From positions 62,001-126,000 of the forward strand of contig NZ_LRUE01000005.1 of assembly GCF_001550135.1 (NCBI RefSeq): a stretch of 64,000 bases of DNA. The letters run 5' to 3'. The position numbers and the translations under genes are program-made. The DNA is from Pseudoalteromonas shioyasakiensis (lineage in GTDB: Bacteria; Pseudomonadota; Gammaproteobacteria; Enterobacterales; Alteromonadaceae). Shown piece by piece: positions 32,926-42,594 of the stretch (positions within the stretch are counted from its first letter, which is position 1; each line of letters begins with the position of its first letter). A model generated the notes under the pieces. It did no database searches and was not told the origin of the DNA. It saw only the letters and a program-made list of their open reading frames with translations.

Positions 32926-34593
32926 TTAGTCTTTTTGAGCATTTTTGAATGCTGCAGCCATAGCGTTTTCGAACGCTGGCTCTTCTTTCTTAAGCTTCTC
33001 TAGTACTTCTTTCTCTTCTGCTTCGAAAAGAGCTTTAACAGATAAGCTTAAAGTGCGGTTCTTACGATCAACACCAACGTATTTCGCTTCGATTTCGTCG
33101 CCTGCAGAAACTACAGTAGTAGCATCTTCAACACGCTCTTGAGCGATATCAGCTACACGGATGTAACCTTCAACGCCTTCGATTAGCTCAACAGTTGCGC
33201 CTTTCGCATCAACTTCAGTCACTTTACCTTTAACAATAGCACCTTTTTTGTTTGCGTCCAGGTAGTTATTGAATGGGTCAGCTTCGATTTGTTTAACGCC
33301 TAGAGAGATACGCTCACGCTCTGGGTCAACTTGTAATACGATAGCAGTGATTTCGTCGCCTTTCTTGAATTCACGTACAGCTTCTTCGCCTGGCGTGTTC
33401 CAAGAAATGTCTGAAAGGTGAACAAGACCGTCAATACCGCCTTCAAGACCGATGAAGATACCGAAGTCAGTGATTGATTTGATCTTACCAGTAACTTGGT
33501 CGCCTTTGTTTTGTAGACGAGCAAATTCTTGCCATGGGTTAGCAATACATTGCTTAAGACCAAGAGAAATACGACGACGCTCTTCGTCGATTTCAAGAAC
33601 CATAACTTCAACAGTGTCACCTAGTGAAACAACTTTTGAAGGGTGGATGTTCTTGTTAGTCCAATCCATTTCAGAAACGTGTACTAGACCTTCTACGCCT
33701 TCTTCGATTTCAACGAAACAACCGTAGTCAGTAAGGTTAGTTACACGACCAGAAAGCTTAGAACCTTCTGGGTAACGACCAGCGATAGCTGCCCATGGAT
33801 CTTCGCCAAGCTGTTTAAGGCCTAGAGATACACGAGTCTTTTCTTTGTCGAATTTAAGAACTTTAACTGCGATTTCGTCGCCAACATTAACGATTTCTGA
33901 AGGGTGCTTAACACGCTTCCACGCCATGTCTGTGATGTGTAGTAGACCGTCAACACCACCAAGGTCAACGAACGCACCGTAGTCAGTAAGGTTCTTAACG
34001 ATACCTTTAACTTCTTGACCTTCAACAAGGTTAGCAAGAAGTTCTTCACGCTCTTGTGAGTTCTCTGATTCGATAACTGCACGGCGAGAAACAACAACGT
34101 TGTTACGTTTTTGGTCAAGCTTGATTACTTTGAACTCAAGCTCTTTACCTTCAAGGTGAGTTGTGTCACGTACTGGACGAACATCAACAAGTGAACCAGG
34201 TAGGAAGGCACGGATTGAATCAACTTCAACAGTGAAACCGCCTTTAACTTTACCGTTGATAACACCAGTAACAGTCTCTTGCTCTTCACATGCTTTTTCT
34301 AAGCGGATCCACGCTTCGTGACGCTTCGCTTTCTCACGAGAAAGGATAGTTTCACCGAAACCGTCTTCGATTGCGTCTAAAGCAACATCTACTTCGTCGC
34401 CAACAGCAACTTCTAGTTCACCAGCAGCATTTTTGAATTGCTCAGCAGGGATTGCACTTTCAGATTTAAGACCAGCATCAACAAGTACGATGTTGTTCTC
34501 GATTGAGATAACAGTACCTTTAACGATAGAGCCTTGCTCTGCTTCAAAACCCTTAAGGCTTTCTTCAAATAACTGCGCAAAATTTTCTGACAT
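32926..34593 (-). CDS. rpsA: 30S ribosomal protein S1
   Basis: The 555-residue protein has six S1 OB-fold repeats, for example [40 protein letters not shown] and [21 protein letters not shown]1 binds mRNA and helps load it on the 30S subunit. Length matches the gammaproteobacterial family. The cmk gene lies upstream, as in E. coli. The 98-bp leader is free of obvious Shine-Dalgarno sequence, in keeping with the autoregulated rpsA leader of E. coli; that link is inferred. Confidence 0.97.
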   Translation of the reverse strand: MSENFAQLFEESLKGFEAEQGSIVKGTVISIENNIVLVDAGLKSESAIPAEQFKNAAGELEVAVGDEVDVALDAIEDGFGETILSREKAKRHEAWIRLEKACEEQETVTGVINGKVKGGFTVEVDSIRAFLPGSLVDVRPVRDTTHLEGKELEFKVIKLDQKRNNVVVSRRAVIESENSQEREELLANLVEGQEVKGIVKNLTDYGAFVDLGGVDGLLHITDMAWKRVKHPSEIVNVGDEIAVKVLKFDKEKTRVSLGLKQLGEDPWAAIAGRYPEGSKLSGRVTNLTDYGCFVEIEEGVEGLVHVSEMDWTNKNIHPSKVVSLGDTVEVMVLEIDEERRRISLGLKQCIANPWQEFARLQNKGDQVTGKIKSITDFGIFIGLEGGIDGLVHLSDISWNTPGEEAVREFKKGDEITAIVLQVDPERERISLGVKQIEADPFNNYLDANKKGAIVKGKVTEVDAKGATVELIEGVEGYIRVADIAQERVEDATTVVSAGDEIEAKYVGVDRKNRTLSLSVKALFEAEEKEVLEKLKKEEPAFENAMAAAFKNAQKD

Positions 34594-34691
34594 TATACGT
34601 CTCTAAATAATTAAATAACCAATTAGCAACCATGCTGCATGGGGTTGTTAAAATAGCACTAGCTTCCTGCCGGTACCTTAATAAATTACTT

Positions 34692-35399
34692 TTAAGCTTT
34701 TGGAAGCTTTCCTGCAAGTACTGCTTCGTCGAGTAAAGTTACTACTTTATCAAACACTTGCATTGCATTAAGCTCGCTAGTATCAAGCTCAATGGCGTCT
34801 TCTGCAGGAACAAGCGGCGCAACTTCACGCGTCATATCACGGTGATCGCGAGCTTTTATGTCCTCAAGTAGACCACTTAGTGTAACATCAAGACCGCGTT
34901 CGTTCAACTCAGCAAAGCGACGACGAGCGCGCTCTTCAGCTGATGCGGTTAAATAAATCTTCAATGGTGCATCTGGGAACACAACTGTGCCCATGTCACG
35001 ACCATCGGCAATTAAGCCGCTCTCAGTACGAAACGCACGTTGACGACGTAATAATGCTTCTCTCACCCGTGGTAATGCAGCAATTTTTGATGCCGCAGCA
35101 CCCACTTCTTCGTTACGAATTGTGGTTGTGACGTCTTCGCCTTCCAAGACAATTTTAGAAGTATGCGTTTGGCTATCGACCAAAAACTGTACATCTAAGT
35201 TTGCAGCTAGCGGAACTAGTGCATCTTCATTATCTAGTTCAATTTGATGATGAAGCGCTGCAAGTGACAGCACACGGTAAATCGCTCCACTGTCTAATAC
35301 ATCCCAACCTAATTTCTCGGCTAACAAGCGACAAACAGTTCCTTTACCTGAACCACTTGGGCCATCGATGGTGATTACGGGCATTGATAACGCCTGCAT
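34692..35399 (-). CDS. cmk: Cytidylate kinase
   Basis: The 235-residue cytoplasmic kinase phosphorylates CMP and dCMP using ATP. The P-loop GPSGSGKGT is at residues about 14-22, and the CMP-binding segment includes [15 protein letters not shown]. The ATG at 35399 is supported by a full AGGAGG 6 bases upstream. Between aroA and rpsA, the order known from many gammaproteobacteria. Confidence 0.96.
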   Translation of the reverse strand: MQALSMPVITIDGPSGSGKGTVCRLLAEKLGWDVLDSGAIYRVLSLAALHHQIELDNEDALVPLAANLDVQFLVDSQTHTSKIVLEGEDVTTTIRNEEVGAAASKIAALPRVREALLRRQRAFRTESGLIADGRDMGTVVFPDAPLKIYLTASAEERARRRFAELNERGLDVTLSGLLEDIKARDHRDMTREVAPLVPAEDAIELDTSELNAMQVFDKVVTLLDEAVLAGKLPKA

Positions 35400-35503
35400 T
35401 TATAACCTCCTGCAATGCACACCAAAATAAAACCGCGATATTATACGCCAGTTCTAGAAATAGATCCGCATTTAGAATGTAACTTTTTATATTTTCTTCT
35501 GTT

Positions 35504-36784
35504 TTATTGACTTGAAACAGACTCTAGTACTTTGAAAAACGTTGGAAAAGTTTTGTATGTACACTTAGGATCGTTAATGGTTATCGGCTTTCCGCCAACG
35601 GCAACCATTGCAAAACACATGGCAATACGGTGATCGTTATAGGTATCAATCGCTACATCGTTAAATGTTTCTGGTGGTGTAATTTCGATGAAATCTTCAC
35701 CTTCAACCACTTCTGCACCAACTTTACGAAGCTCAGTCGCCATGGCATATAAGCGATCTGTTTCTTTTACACGCCAGTTATAGATATTACGAATAGCTGT
35801 TTTACCTTTAGCAAAAAGCGCAACAGTGGCTAGTGTCATTGCCGCATCAGGGATTGCATTGGCATCAATATCGACCGCGTTTAGTTCGCCTTTACGAACC
35901 ACCAGCTTTTCATCATACCAATCGATTTTGGCGCCTACTTGCTCCATAACTTTGGCAAAACCAATATCACCTTGAACAGATGCCGCACCTACCCCGTTAA
36001 TTTCAATTTCGCCACCTGCTATTGCAGCCGCCGCAACAAAATAAGAGGCGCTTGATGCATCACCTTCAACCATAATGCGCTCAAGTGCTTGATACTGCTG
36101 ACAGCCTTCAACGTAAAATGTTTCGTAATTGTCATGGCTTACTGTAACGCCAAAACGCTTCATTACATCTAGGGTAATATCAATGTATGGCTTTGATACC
36201 AGCGTGCCTTTAATGGTGATTTCTGTATCGCCATTAAATAATGGCGCTGCCATTAGTAACGCTGTTAAGAACTGGCTAGAAATGCTGCCATCAATTTCAA
36301 CTTTACCACCGTTGATTTTGCCGCCTTTTATGGCCAGTGGTGGGTAATCTTTATGCTTAAGGTATTCAACATCACCACCCAGAGCTTGCAGTGCATCAAC
36401 CAAATGGCCGATTGGACGCTCTTCCATACGAGGCTCGCCCACCAGCTGGTACTCGCCATCTACAGCAGCTAAAACCGCTGTCAGTGGACGATAAGCTGTA
36501 CCGGCATTACCTAAAAATAAAGGCTCGCTTGGGGTTTTAAATTTACCTGCAACACCCTCTACGGTGGCCACTGTTTTATCTTCATTAAGCGATACATTTA
36601 CGCCTAAAAGATTTAATGCACCTAGCATGTGACGAATATCATCACTATCTAGTAGGTTTTCAACAACCGTTGTGCCCTCAGCAAGAGCAGCTAGTAACAA
36701 GATACGGTTTGATAAGCTTTTTGAGCCAGGTAGTGTCACACTACCATTTACCTTTGTAATCGGTTCAAGACGAAGCTGTTCCAT
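35504..36784 (-). CDS. aroA: 3-phosphoshikimate 1-carboxyvinyltransferase (EPSP synthase)
   Basis: The 426-residue cytoplasmic enzyme joins phosphoenolpyruvate to shikimate 3-phosphate in the aromatic amino acid pathway. Motifs are [20 protein letters not shown] near the start, [19 protein letters not shown] (the glycine of GNAGTA is that altered in glyphosate-tolerant variants; here it is the sensitive type), and [10 protein letters not shown] with [10 protein letters not shown] near the end. It follows serC by 2 bp, the classic serC-aroA operon. Confidence 0.97.
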   Translation of the reverse strand: MEQLRLEPITKVNGSVTLPGSKSLSNRILLLAALAEGTTVVENLLDSDDIRHMLGALNLLGVNVSLNEDKTVATVEGVAGKFKTPSEPLFLGNAGTAYRPLTAVLAAVDGEYQLVGEPRMEERPIGHLVDALQALGGDVEYLKHKDYPPLAIKGGKINGGKVEIDGSISSQFLTALLMAAPLFNGDTEITIKGTLVSKPYIDITLDVMKRFGVTVSHDNYETFYVEGCQQYQALERIMVEGDASSASYFVAAAAIAGGEIEINGVGAASVQGDIGFAKVMEQVGAKIDWYDEKLVVRKGELNAVDIDANAIPDAAMTLATVALFAKGKTAIRNIYNWRVKETDRLYAMATELRKVGAEVVEGEDFIEITPPETFNDVAIDTYNDHRIAMCFAMVAVGGKPITINDPKCTYKTFPTFFKVLESVSSQ

Positions 36785-36786
36785 AA

Positions 36787-37875
36787 TTAGCTGTTCTCCT
36801 TGGCGAATTTTTCCATAAAATTAACCAAGGCTTGAACACCTTCAAGTGGCATCGCATTATAAATGCTTGCGCGCATACCACCGACAATACGGTGACCTTC
36901 AAGGGCTAATAAGCCAGCTTCTTTTGACTCACTAATGAATTTATCATTCAGAGATTCGTCGTTTAGCCAAAACGGTACGTTCATACGCGAACGGCAATGC
37001 TTAGCAACTTTGTTGCTGTAAAAATCTGAGCTATCAATGTAGTTGTAAAGAAGTTCTGCTTTTGCGATGTTTTGTTCTTCCATCGCTTTAACGCCGCCGT
37101 TTGCTTCAAGCCATTCAAATACTTCAGCAGCTAAGTACCACGCGAATGTCGGTGGTGTGTTATACATGCTGCCTTGTTTTGCTTCTAAGGCGTAATCAAG
37201 AATACCTGGCTTTGCAAGACCTTCACGCTCAAGAAGCGTTTTGCGAACAATAACAATCGATAAACCAGATGGGCCAATATTCTTTTGTGCGCCAGCGTAA
37301 ATAAGATCAAACTGATTTACGTCAAACTCGCGCGATAAAATAGTCGATGACATATCAGCCACAATCGGTGCTGATGGGTGTGATGGTACGTCAAAAATTT
37401 CTATGCCATCTACGGTTTCATTCGGACAATAGTGAATGTAAGACGCATCAGCAGGTAATTCCCAACTGCTTGCTGGTTTTATAGAGAACTGGCCATTTTG
37501 CTGCTCATCATCACGTACATTGATGCTTTCAACTGCTGTGAATTTTGCCGCTTCTGAAGTAGCCCCTTTAGACCATACACCGTTTTCACAGTACACAGCT
37601 GGCTTATCATCAAGGTGAAGGTTCAGTGGTACAGCACTGAATTGACCACGGCCACCGCCGTGCATAAATAACACTTCAAACTCATCGCTAATATTCATTA
37701 AACGACGCAGGCTTGCTTCACATTTAGTGGTAAGCGCTAAAAAGTCGCTGCTGCGATGGCTAATTTCCATCACAGAGACACCTAAACCTTGCCAATCTAT
37801 AAATTCTTTTTGTGCTTTTTGCATAACTGCCGGCGGTAGCATTGCCGGTCCTGCACAAAAATTATACTTAGTCAT
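36787..37875 (-). CDS. serC: Phosphoserine aminotransferase
   Basis: The 362-residue PLP enzyme makes phosphoserine from 3-phosphohydroxypyruvate and also serves pyridoxine synthesis. The PLP-binding lysine is in [31 protein letters not shown] opening [20 protein letters not shown] is typical. Forms an operon with aroA (2-bp gap), linking serine and aromatic synthesis. A gyrA terminator lies 36 bp upstream of its ATG, so the operon promoter must sit very near or within the gyrA end, or read-through occurs. Confidence 0.96.
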   Translation of the reverse strand: MTKYNFCAGPAMLPPAVMQKAQKEFIDWQGLGVSVMEISHRSSDFLALTTKCEASLRRLMNISDEFEVLFMHGGGRGQFSAVPLNLHLDDKPAVYCENGVWSKGATSEAAKFTAVESINVRDDEQQNGQFSIKPASSWELPADASYIHYCPNETVDGIEIFDVPSHPSAPIVADMSSTILSREFDVNQFDLIYAGAQKNIGPSGLSIVIVRKTLLEREGLAKPGILDYALEAKQGSMYNTPPTFAWYLAAEVFEWLEANGGVKAMEEQNIAKAELLYNYIDSSDFYSNKVAKHCRSRMNVPFWLNDESLNDKFISESKEAGLLALEGHRIVGGMRASIYNAMPLEGVQALVNFMEKFAKENS

Positions 37876-37910
37876 TACTTTGCCTCATTCCAGTAATTAT
37901 AGTGCGGATA

Positions 37911-37935
37911 AAAAAAGCGGCCGAAGCCGCTTTTT
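37911..37935. terminator. Terminator between gyrA and serC
   Basis: A perfect 10-bp stem AAAAAGCGGC/GCCGCTTTTT with loop CGAA and a T run on the minus strand. It begins 10 bp after the gyrA stop and ends 36 bp before the serC start. Confidence 0.92.
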
Positions 37936-37944
37936 AAATCAATG

Positions 37945-40641
37945 TTATTCTGAAGGTGGGTTATCACCCGTTTCTTCAGTATTGGTATCGACTACTTCAA
38001 CGGCCTCGCCTTCGATGGCTTCAAGCTCATCAACTTCGATTTCTTCGATACGTTGTAAACCAACTACTTGCTCTTCGTCAATAGTTCGTATCAAAATAAC
38101 GCCTTGAGTGTTACGACCAACCGTAGAAACCTCGTTTACACGGGTACGTACTAAGGTACCGCGATTCGAGATAATCATGATTTCGTCGTTATCGTCAACT
38201 TGTACTGCACCAACCACAGCGCCATTACGCTCGCTTACTTTGATTGATACAACACCTTGTGTTGCACGGCTTTTCGATGGGTAATCTTCAAGTGCTGTAC
38301 GCTTACCGTAACCGTTTTCTGTCACAGTTAGGATTGCACCATCTGACTTAGGTACGATTAACGACACAACGCGTTGGTCGTCAGCCATCTTAATACCACG
38401 AACACCTGTTGCTGTACGACCCATTGGACGTACACCTTTGAAGCGGATTTCTGGGTTACCGTTTTCGTCTAGAACTGGGTTACCATTTTCATCAACAACT
38501 TCTGTCTCTTCTGCTTCTTTAAAGCGAACAACTTTACCAGCATCAGTGAATAGCATGATTTCATTCGTGCCATCAGTGATATCAACACCAATTAGGCTAT
38601 CGCCTTCATTTAGGTTAACTGCGATGATACCGCTCGCACGTTGACGGCTGTATGCTGTGAGTGGTGTTTTCTTAACCGTACCAAACGCTGTTGCCATGAA
38701 GATGTATTTATCTTCTTCGTACTCACGTACTGGTAAGATAGCAGTAATACGTTCATCAGCTTCAAGAGGTAATAAGTTAACAATTGGCTTACCACGCGCT
38801 GCACGGCTTGCTAATGGTAACTGATATACTTTCAACCAGTATAAGCGACCTGCTGTTGAGAAACATAAGATTGTATCGTGCGTGTTAGCAACTAATAGAC
38901 GTTCGATGAAGTCTTCATCTTTCATCTTCGTTGCTGATTTACCTTTACCACCACGACGCTGTGCTTCGTAGTCAGATAATGGTTGATACTTAACGTAACC
39001 TTCATGAGAAAGCGTTACAACAACGTCTTCTTCATTGATTAGGTCTTCAAGGCTAATATCGTGAGCAGCTGCACTGATTTCAGTACGACGTTCGTCACCA
39101 TATTGCTCTTTAATTTCTACTAGCTCGTCGCGGATAACTTCCATTAGACGCTCTGGGCTTGAAAGAATATGTAAAAGCTCAGCAATTAGATCAAGTAAGT
39201 TTTGGTACTCGTCTAAGATCTTCTCATGCTCAAGACCTGTTAGTTTGTGTAAACGTAGGTCTAGGATTGCTTGTGCTTGTTGCTCAGATAAATAGTACTG
39301 ACCGTCACGGATACCTAAATCAGCCGCTAACCAATCAGGACGTGCTACGTTATCTTCACCTGCTTTTTCAAGCATTGCTTTAACAGTGCCTAGTTCCCAA
39401 GGACGTGCTGTTAGTGCAGCTTTTGCTTCTGCTGGTGTTGGTGACTTACGAATAAGTTCGATAATTGGGTCGATATTCGCAAGGGCAATCGCTAAGCCTT
39501 CAAGCGTATGAGCACGGTCACGGGCTTTACGTAAATCAAATACGGTACGACGTGTAACAACTTCACGGCGGTGTACGATAAACGCTTCAAGCATTTCTTT
39601 TAAGTTGAAACACTTAGGTTGGTTGTTATCAAGTGCAACCATGTTCATACCAAACACAGTTTGTAACTGAGTTTGTGCATATAGGTTGTTTAAGATTACT
39701 TCACCAACATCACCACGTTTGATTTCGATAACGATACGCATACCGTCTTTATCTGATTCGTCACGTAGTGCGCTAATACCTTCAATCTTCTTATCTTTAA
39801 CAAGCTCTGCAATCTTTTCAATAAGGCGAGCTTTGTTAACTTGATAAGGGATTTCGTGAACGATGATTGTTTCACGACCGGTTTTTTCGTCAACTTCGAT
39901 TTCAGCGCGAGCACGGATATATACTTTACCACGGCCGGTTAAGTACGCTTGCTCAATGCCTTTTTTACCATTGATAATCGCCGCAGTCGGGAAATCTGGA
40001 CCTGGGATATATTCAATAAGGTCAGCAATTGACATATCAGGGTTTTGAATAAGCGCTAAACAACCATTGATAACTTCTGTTAAGTTATGAGGTGGAATGT
40101 TTGTCGCCATACCAACCGCGATACCTGAAGAACCATTTACTAATAAGTTAGGTACTTTAGTAGGTAATACGTCAGGAATTTGCTCAGTACCGTCGTAGTT
40201 AGGTACGTAATCAACCGTTTCTTTTTCTAAATCAGCTAATAATTCATGTGACATTTTCGCCATACGGACTTCCGTATAACGCATTGCTGCCGCAGAGTCA
40301 CCGTCAACAGAACCAAAGTTACCTTGGCCATCAACAAGCATGTAGCGTAATGAGAAAGGCTGCGCCATACGAACGATAGTGTCATATACCGCGCTGTCGC
40401 CATGTGGGTGGTACTTACCGATTACATCACCAACAACACGTGCTGATTTCTTGTAAGGTTTATTCCAATCATTATTGAGTTCGTTCATTGCAAACAGAAC
40501 GCGGCGGTGAACTGGCTTTAAGCCGTCACGTACGTCTGGCAATGCACGTCCTACGATTACACTCATTGCGTAATCAAGGTAGGAGTTTTTTAATTCATCT
40601 TCAATATTGACTGGCAGAATTTCATTGGCGAGATCAGTCAT
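37945..40641 (-). CDS. gyrA: DNA gyrase subunit A
   Basis: The 898-residue subunit carries the breakage-reunion site of DNA gyrase. The catalytic tyrosine lies in [12 protein letters not shown]. The quinolone-determining region reads [12 protein letters not shown] with Ser83 and Asp87 in E. coli numbering, the wild-type susceptible state. The C-terminal half forms the beta-pinwheel that wraps DNA (with GyrA boxes such as QRRGGKGK), and the protein ends in an acidic tail of about 35 residues ([18 protein letters not shown]). Divergent from ubiG, as in E. coli. Confidence 0.97.
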   Translation of the reverse strand: MTDLANEILPVNIEDELKNSYLDYAMSVIVGRALPDVRDGLKPVHRRVLFAMNELNNDWNKPYKKSARVVGDVIGKYHPHGDSAVYDTIVRMAQPFSLRYMLVDGQGNFGSVDGDSAAAMRYTEVRMAKMSHELLADLEKETVDYVPNYDGTEQIPDVLPTKVPNLLVNGSSGIAVGMATNIPPHNLTEVINGCLALIQNPDMSIADLIEYIPGPDFPTAAIINGKKGIEQAYLTGRGKVYIRARAEIEVDEKTGRETIIVHEIPYQVNKARLIEKIAELVKDKKIEGISALRDESDKDGMRIVIEIKRGDVGEVILNNLYAQTQLQTVFGMNMVALDNNQPKCFNLKEMLEAFIVHRREVVTRRTVFDLRKARDRAHTLEGLAIALANIDPIIELIRKSPTPAEAKAALTARPWELGTVKAMLEKAGEDNVARPDWLAADLGIRDGQYYLSEQQAQAILDLRLHKLTGLEHEKILDEYQNLLDLIAELLHILSSPERLMEVIRDELVEIKEQYGDERRTEISAAAHDISLEDLINEEDVVVTLSHEGYVKYQPLSDYEAQRRGGKGKSATKMKDEDFIERLLVANTHDTILCFSTAGRLYWLKVYQLPLASRAARGKPIVNLLPLEADERITAILPVREYEEDKYIFMATAFGTVKKTPLTAYSRQRASGIIAVNLNEGDSLIGVDITDGTNEIMLFTDAGKVVRFKEAEETEVVDENGNPVLDENGNPEIRFKGVRPMGRTATGVRGIKMADDQRVVSLIVPKSDGAILTVTENGYGKRTALEDYPSKSRATQGVVSIKVSERNGAVVGAVQVDDNDEIMIISNRGTLVRTRVNEVSTVGRNTQGVILIRTIDEEQVVGLQRIEEIEVDELEAIEGEAVEVVDTNTEETGDNPPSE

Positions 40642-40817
40642 TTGATTTCACATTCCTTCAGTATTGACTCATTAAGAGGCAAACCGCCGTCTTAAGAGCT
40701 TTAGTTATTATTTCCAGACCATGCTATCACAATTTATTTAGATTTACAGGCGCTAAATCTTTGCGATTTATTAATTTCCCCCTATATAATGGCCTCAGAT
40801 TAACGAGGAAGTTTTTT

Positions 40818-41528
40818 ATGACCGAGCATCAAAATGTAGATAATGCAGAAATTGCAAAGTTTGAAGCCATCGCAGAACGTTGGTGGGACCGCGACGGAGA
40901 GTTCAAACCCCTTCATGAAATAAATCCTCTACGTTTGGATTTTGTCGCTGATAAAGTAGGCGGCCTATTTGATAAGGAAACCTTAGATGTTGGCTGTGGT
41001 GGCGGCATCTTAAGTGAAAGTATGGCGCGTATGGGCGCTAAAGTAACCGGCATCGATATGGGTCAAGAGCCACTTACCGTTGCTAAGTTACATAGTTTAG
41101 AAACAGGCGTACCTGTTGATTATATAAAAGTACCTGCAGAGCAATTTGCTGCTGAGCACCCTGCTCGCTTTGATGTAGTGACTTGTATGGAAATGCTTGA
41201 GCATGTTCCTGACCCTGCTTCTATTATTCGTGCTGTCGCTGAGCTTGCTAAACCGGGCGCCGATGTATTCTTTTCAACATTAAATAAAACACCAAAAGCT
41301 TATTTGTTTGCTATTGTCGGTGCTGAAAAGCTTTTGAAAATGGTACCTGAAGGTACACATGATCATAAAAAGTTTATCAAACCTGCACAGCTTATTGCAT
41401 GGGCAGAAGAAGCGGGATTAAAAGTACGCGCCAGTACCGGCCTTCACTATAACCCGTTTTCTAAGCAGTACAGCTTAAATGATGATGTAAGTGTTAATTA
41501 CATCCTGCACTTTGAGAAACTAGCCTGA
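40818..41528 (+). CDS. ubiG: Ubiquinone biosynthesis O-methyltransferase UbiG
   Basis: The 236-residue SAM-dependent methyltransferase catalyses both O-methylations of ubiquinone synthesis. The SAM-binding motif [19 protein letters not shown] and a following acidic loop (GIDMGQEPL) are intact. I start it at ATG 40818, with CGAGGA 9 bases upstream; an in-frame TTG at 40761 has no ribosome site. Its stop overlaps the gph start by one base (TGATG). Confidence 0.95.
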   Translation: MTEHQNVDNAEIAKFEAIAERWWDRDGEFKPLHEINPLRLDFVADKVGGLFDKETLDVGCGGGILSESMARMGAKVTGIDMGQEPLTVAKLHSLETGVPVDYIKVPAEQFAAEHPARFDVVTCMEMLEHVPDPASIIRAVAELAKPGADVFFSTLNKTPKAYLFAIVGAEKLLKMVPEGTHDHKKFIKPAQLIAWAEEAGLKVRASTGLHYNPFSKQYSLNDDVSVNYILHFEKLA

Positions 41529-42202
41529 TGAGTGGTGTGCAAGCACCCTCTATCGATTTTGATGCGTTTATCTTTGATTTAGATGGCACACTACTCGATA
41601 CCGCGGATGACTTAGGTGGTGCATTAAACCGAGTGTTAGCAGATGCCAATGTGGCGCCTGTTGCTGAGCATGTTTATCGCCCTGCAGCTTCTAACGGTGC
41701 AAATGCATTATTAGAAGTGGGCTTTGGTGATAAATGGCCTGAACTTGAACAACTCGCCTTGCGTCAGCAGCTTCTTGACTACTACGCCGAAGATATTGCT
41801 GTGAACAGTAAATGTTTCAATGGCATAGAACAGCTTTTAATTGCACTTGAGCAAAACAATATTAAGTGGGGCATTATGACTAATAAGCCCGGCTTTTTAA
41901 CTGAGCCCTTAGTGCAAGCTATTCCCTCTTTGCGTGATGCAAAGGCGGTTGTGAGTGGCGATACATTAGCAGTGTCAAAACCATCACCGGATCCACTATT
42001 ACACACCGCTGAGATCTTAGACGTTGATCCGAGCCGTTGTTTGTATATCGGTGATGCTGAACGTGATATTCAAGCTGCAAAAGCGGCCAATATGTACAGC
42101 GCAACAGCGTTATGGGGTTATATACCCAGTGTAGATGCCGCACTTGGCTGGCAAGCGGATTTCAATTGGCAAACGCCGATTGATGGTTTTAACCATATAT
42201 AG
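41528..42202 (+). CDS. gph: Phosphoglycolate phosphatase (HAD family)
   Basis: The 224-residue HAD phosphatase has the catalytic FDLDGTLLDTADD motif (nucleophile Asp), a central KPSPDPLL lysine, and the metal-binding YIGDAERDIQAAK motif. It hydrolyses 2-phosphoglycolate, for example from DNA repair. Its coupling to ubiG by a one-base overlap is as in many gammaproteobacteria. Its last codons and stop overlap the first NrdR-like box of nrdA. Confidence 0.92.
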   Translation: MSGVQAPSIDFDAFIFDLDGTLLDTADDLGGALNRVLADANVAPVAEHVYRPAASNGANALLEVGFGDKWPELEQLALRQQLLDYYAEDIAVNSKCFNGIEQLLIALEQNNIKWGIMTNKPGFLTEPLVQAIPSLRDAKAVVSGDTLAVSKPSPDPLLHTAEILDVDPSRCLYIGDAERDIQAAKAANMYSATALWGYIPSVDAALGWQADFNWQTPIDGFNHI

Positions 42203-42236
42203 TGTTATTTGATAACTGAAACACCATATATTGTGA
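42190..42236. promoter_or_regulatory. Distal pair of NrdR-like boxes
   Basis: TAACCATATATAGTGT (42190-42205) and ACACCATATATTGTGA (42221-42236) match the NrdR consensus ACACWATATATWGTGT, each with an ATATAT core. The cores are exactly 31 bp apart, the spacing expected for paired NrdR boxes. The left box covers the last codons and stop of gph. The pair is about 360 bp before nrdA. Confidence 0.7.
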
Positions 42237-42396
42237 TTTGATTTACTTTTGAGCATTCATTGATGATAAAAAAATCAGTCAAAATTTATTTTTAAAAACG
42301 GTAAATTTTCTGGATCTTTTGTTGATTTCTACAAATTTCGTCGTCTATGAATGTTCAAAGGTTAATGGTCACTAACACAATGCGTTTATCCAATAG

Positions 42397-42405
42397 TTAT
42401 CCACA
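42397..42405 (+). promoter_or_regulatory. Consensus DnaA box upstream of nrdA
   Basis: TTATCCACA is a perfect strong DnaA box, 190 bp before the nrdA start codon. DnaA control of nrdAB is known in E. coli; transfer to this organism is an inference. Confidence 0.65.
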
Positions 42406-42442
42406 AAATGGGGCAATTCTATCCCTTGCAAAACAGCGCAGA

Positions 42443-42489
42443 CCACACTATCTTGTGATCTGCAATTTAAACAACACCAGATATTGTGG
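42443..42489. promoter_or_regulatory. Proximal pair of NrdR-like boxes
   Basis: CCACACTATCTTGTGA (42443-42458, 12 of 16 consensus positions) and ACACCAGATATTGTGG (42474-42489) are again 31 bp apart. They lie about 105 bp before nrdA and probably overlap its promoter. They are less perfect than the distal pair, but the identical phasing supports them. Confidence 0.6.
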
Positions 42490-42594
42490 CTAAATGTTAT
42501 TCAATTAGATCACCCTGGCGTTTAATAATAATAATTACATAAAGAATACCTTTGTCTTTACAACTATAATTTCCCAAGGAATACAGGCAAAACT

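Larger units (their letters stand above)
42237..42594. other. Long nrdA upstream region
   Basis: This region between the distal NrdR pair and nrdA holds the DnaA box and the proximal NrdR pair (separate entries). CCCAAGGAATACAGGCAAAA supplies the ribosome site near the start codon. No ORF was found. Transcription start was not located. Confidence 0.5.

Noticed and set aside
32945..34118. Several ORFs on both strands within rpsA
   Set aside because: All are shadows of the conserved S1 repeats; the rpsA frame is complete and unmistakable.
37945..40641. Quinolone-resistance change in gyrA
   Set aside because: Residues 83 and 87 are Ser and Asp, the susceptible state.
40761..40817. Longer UbiG from TTG 40761
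   Set aside because: No ribosome site; ATG 40818 follows CGAGGA and matches the family start.
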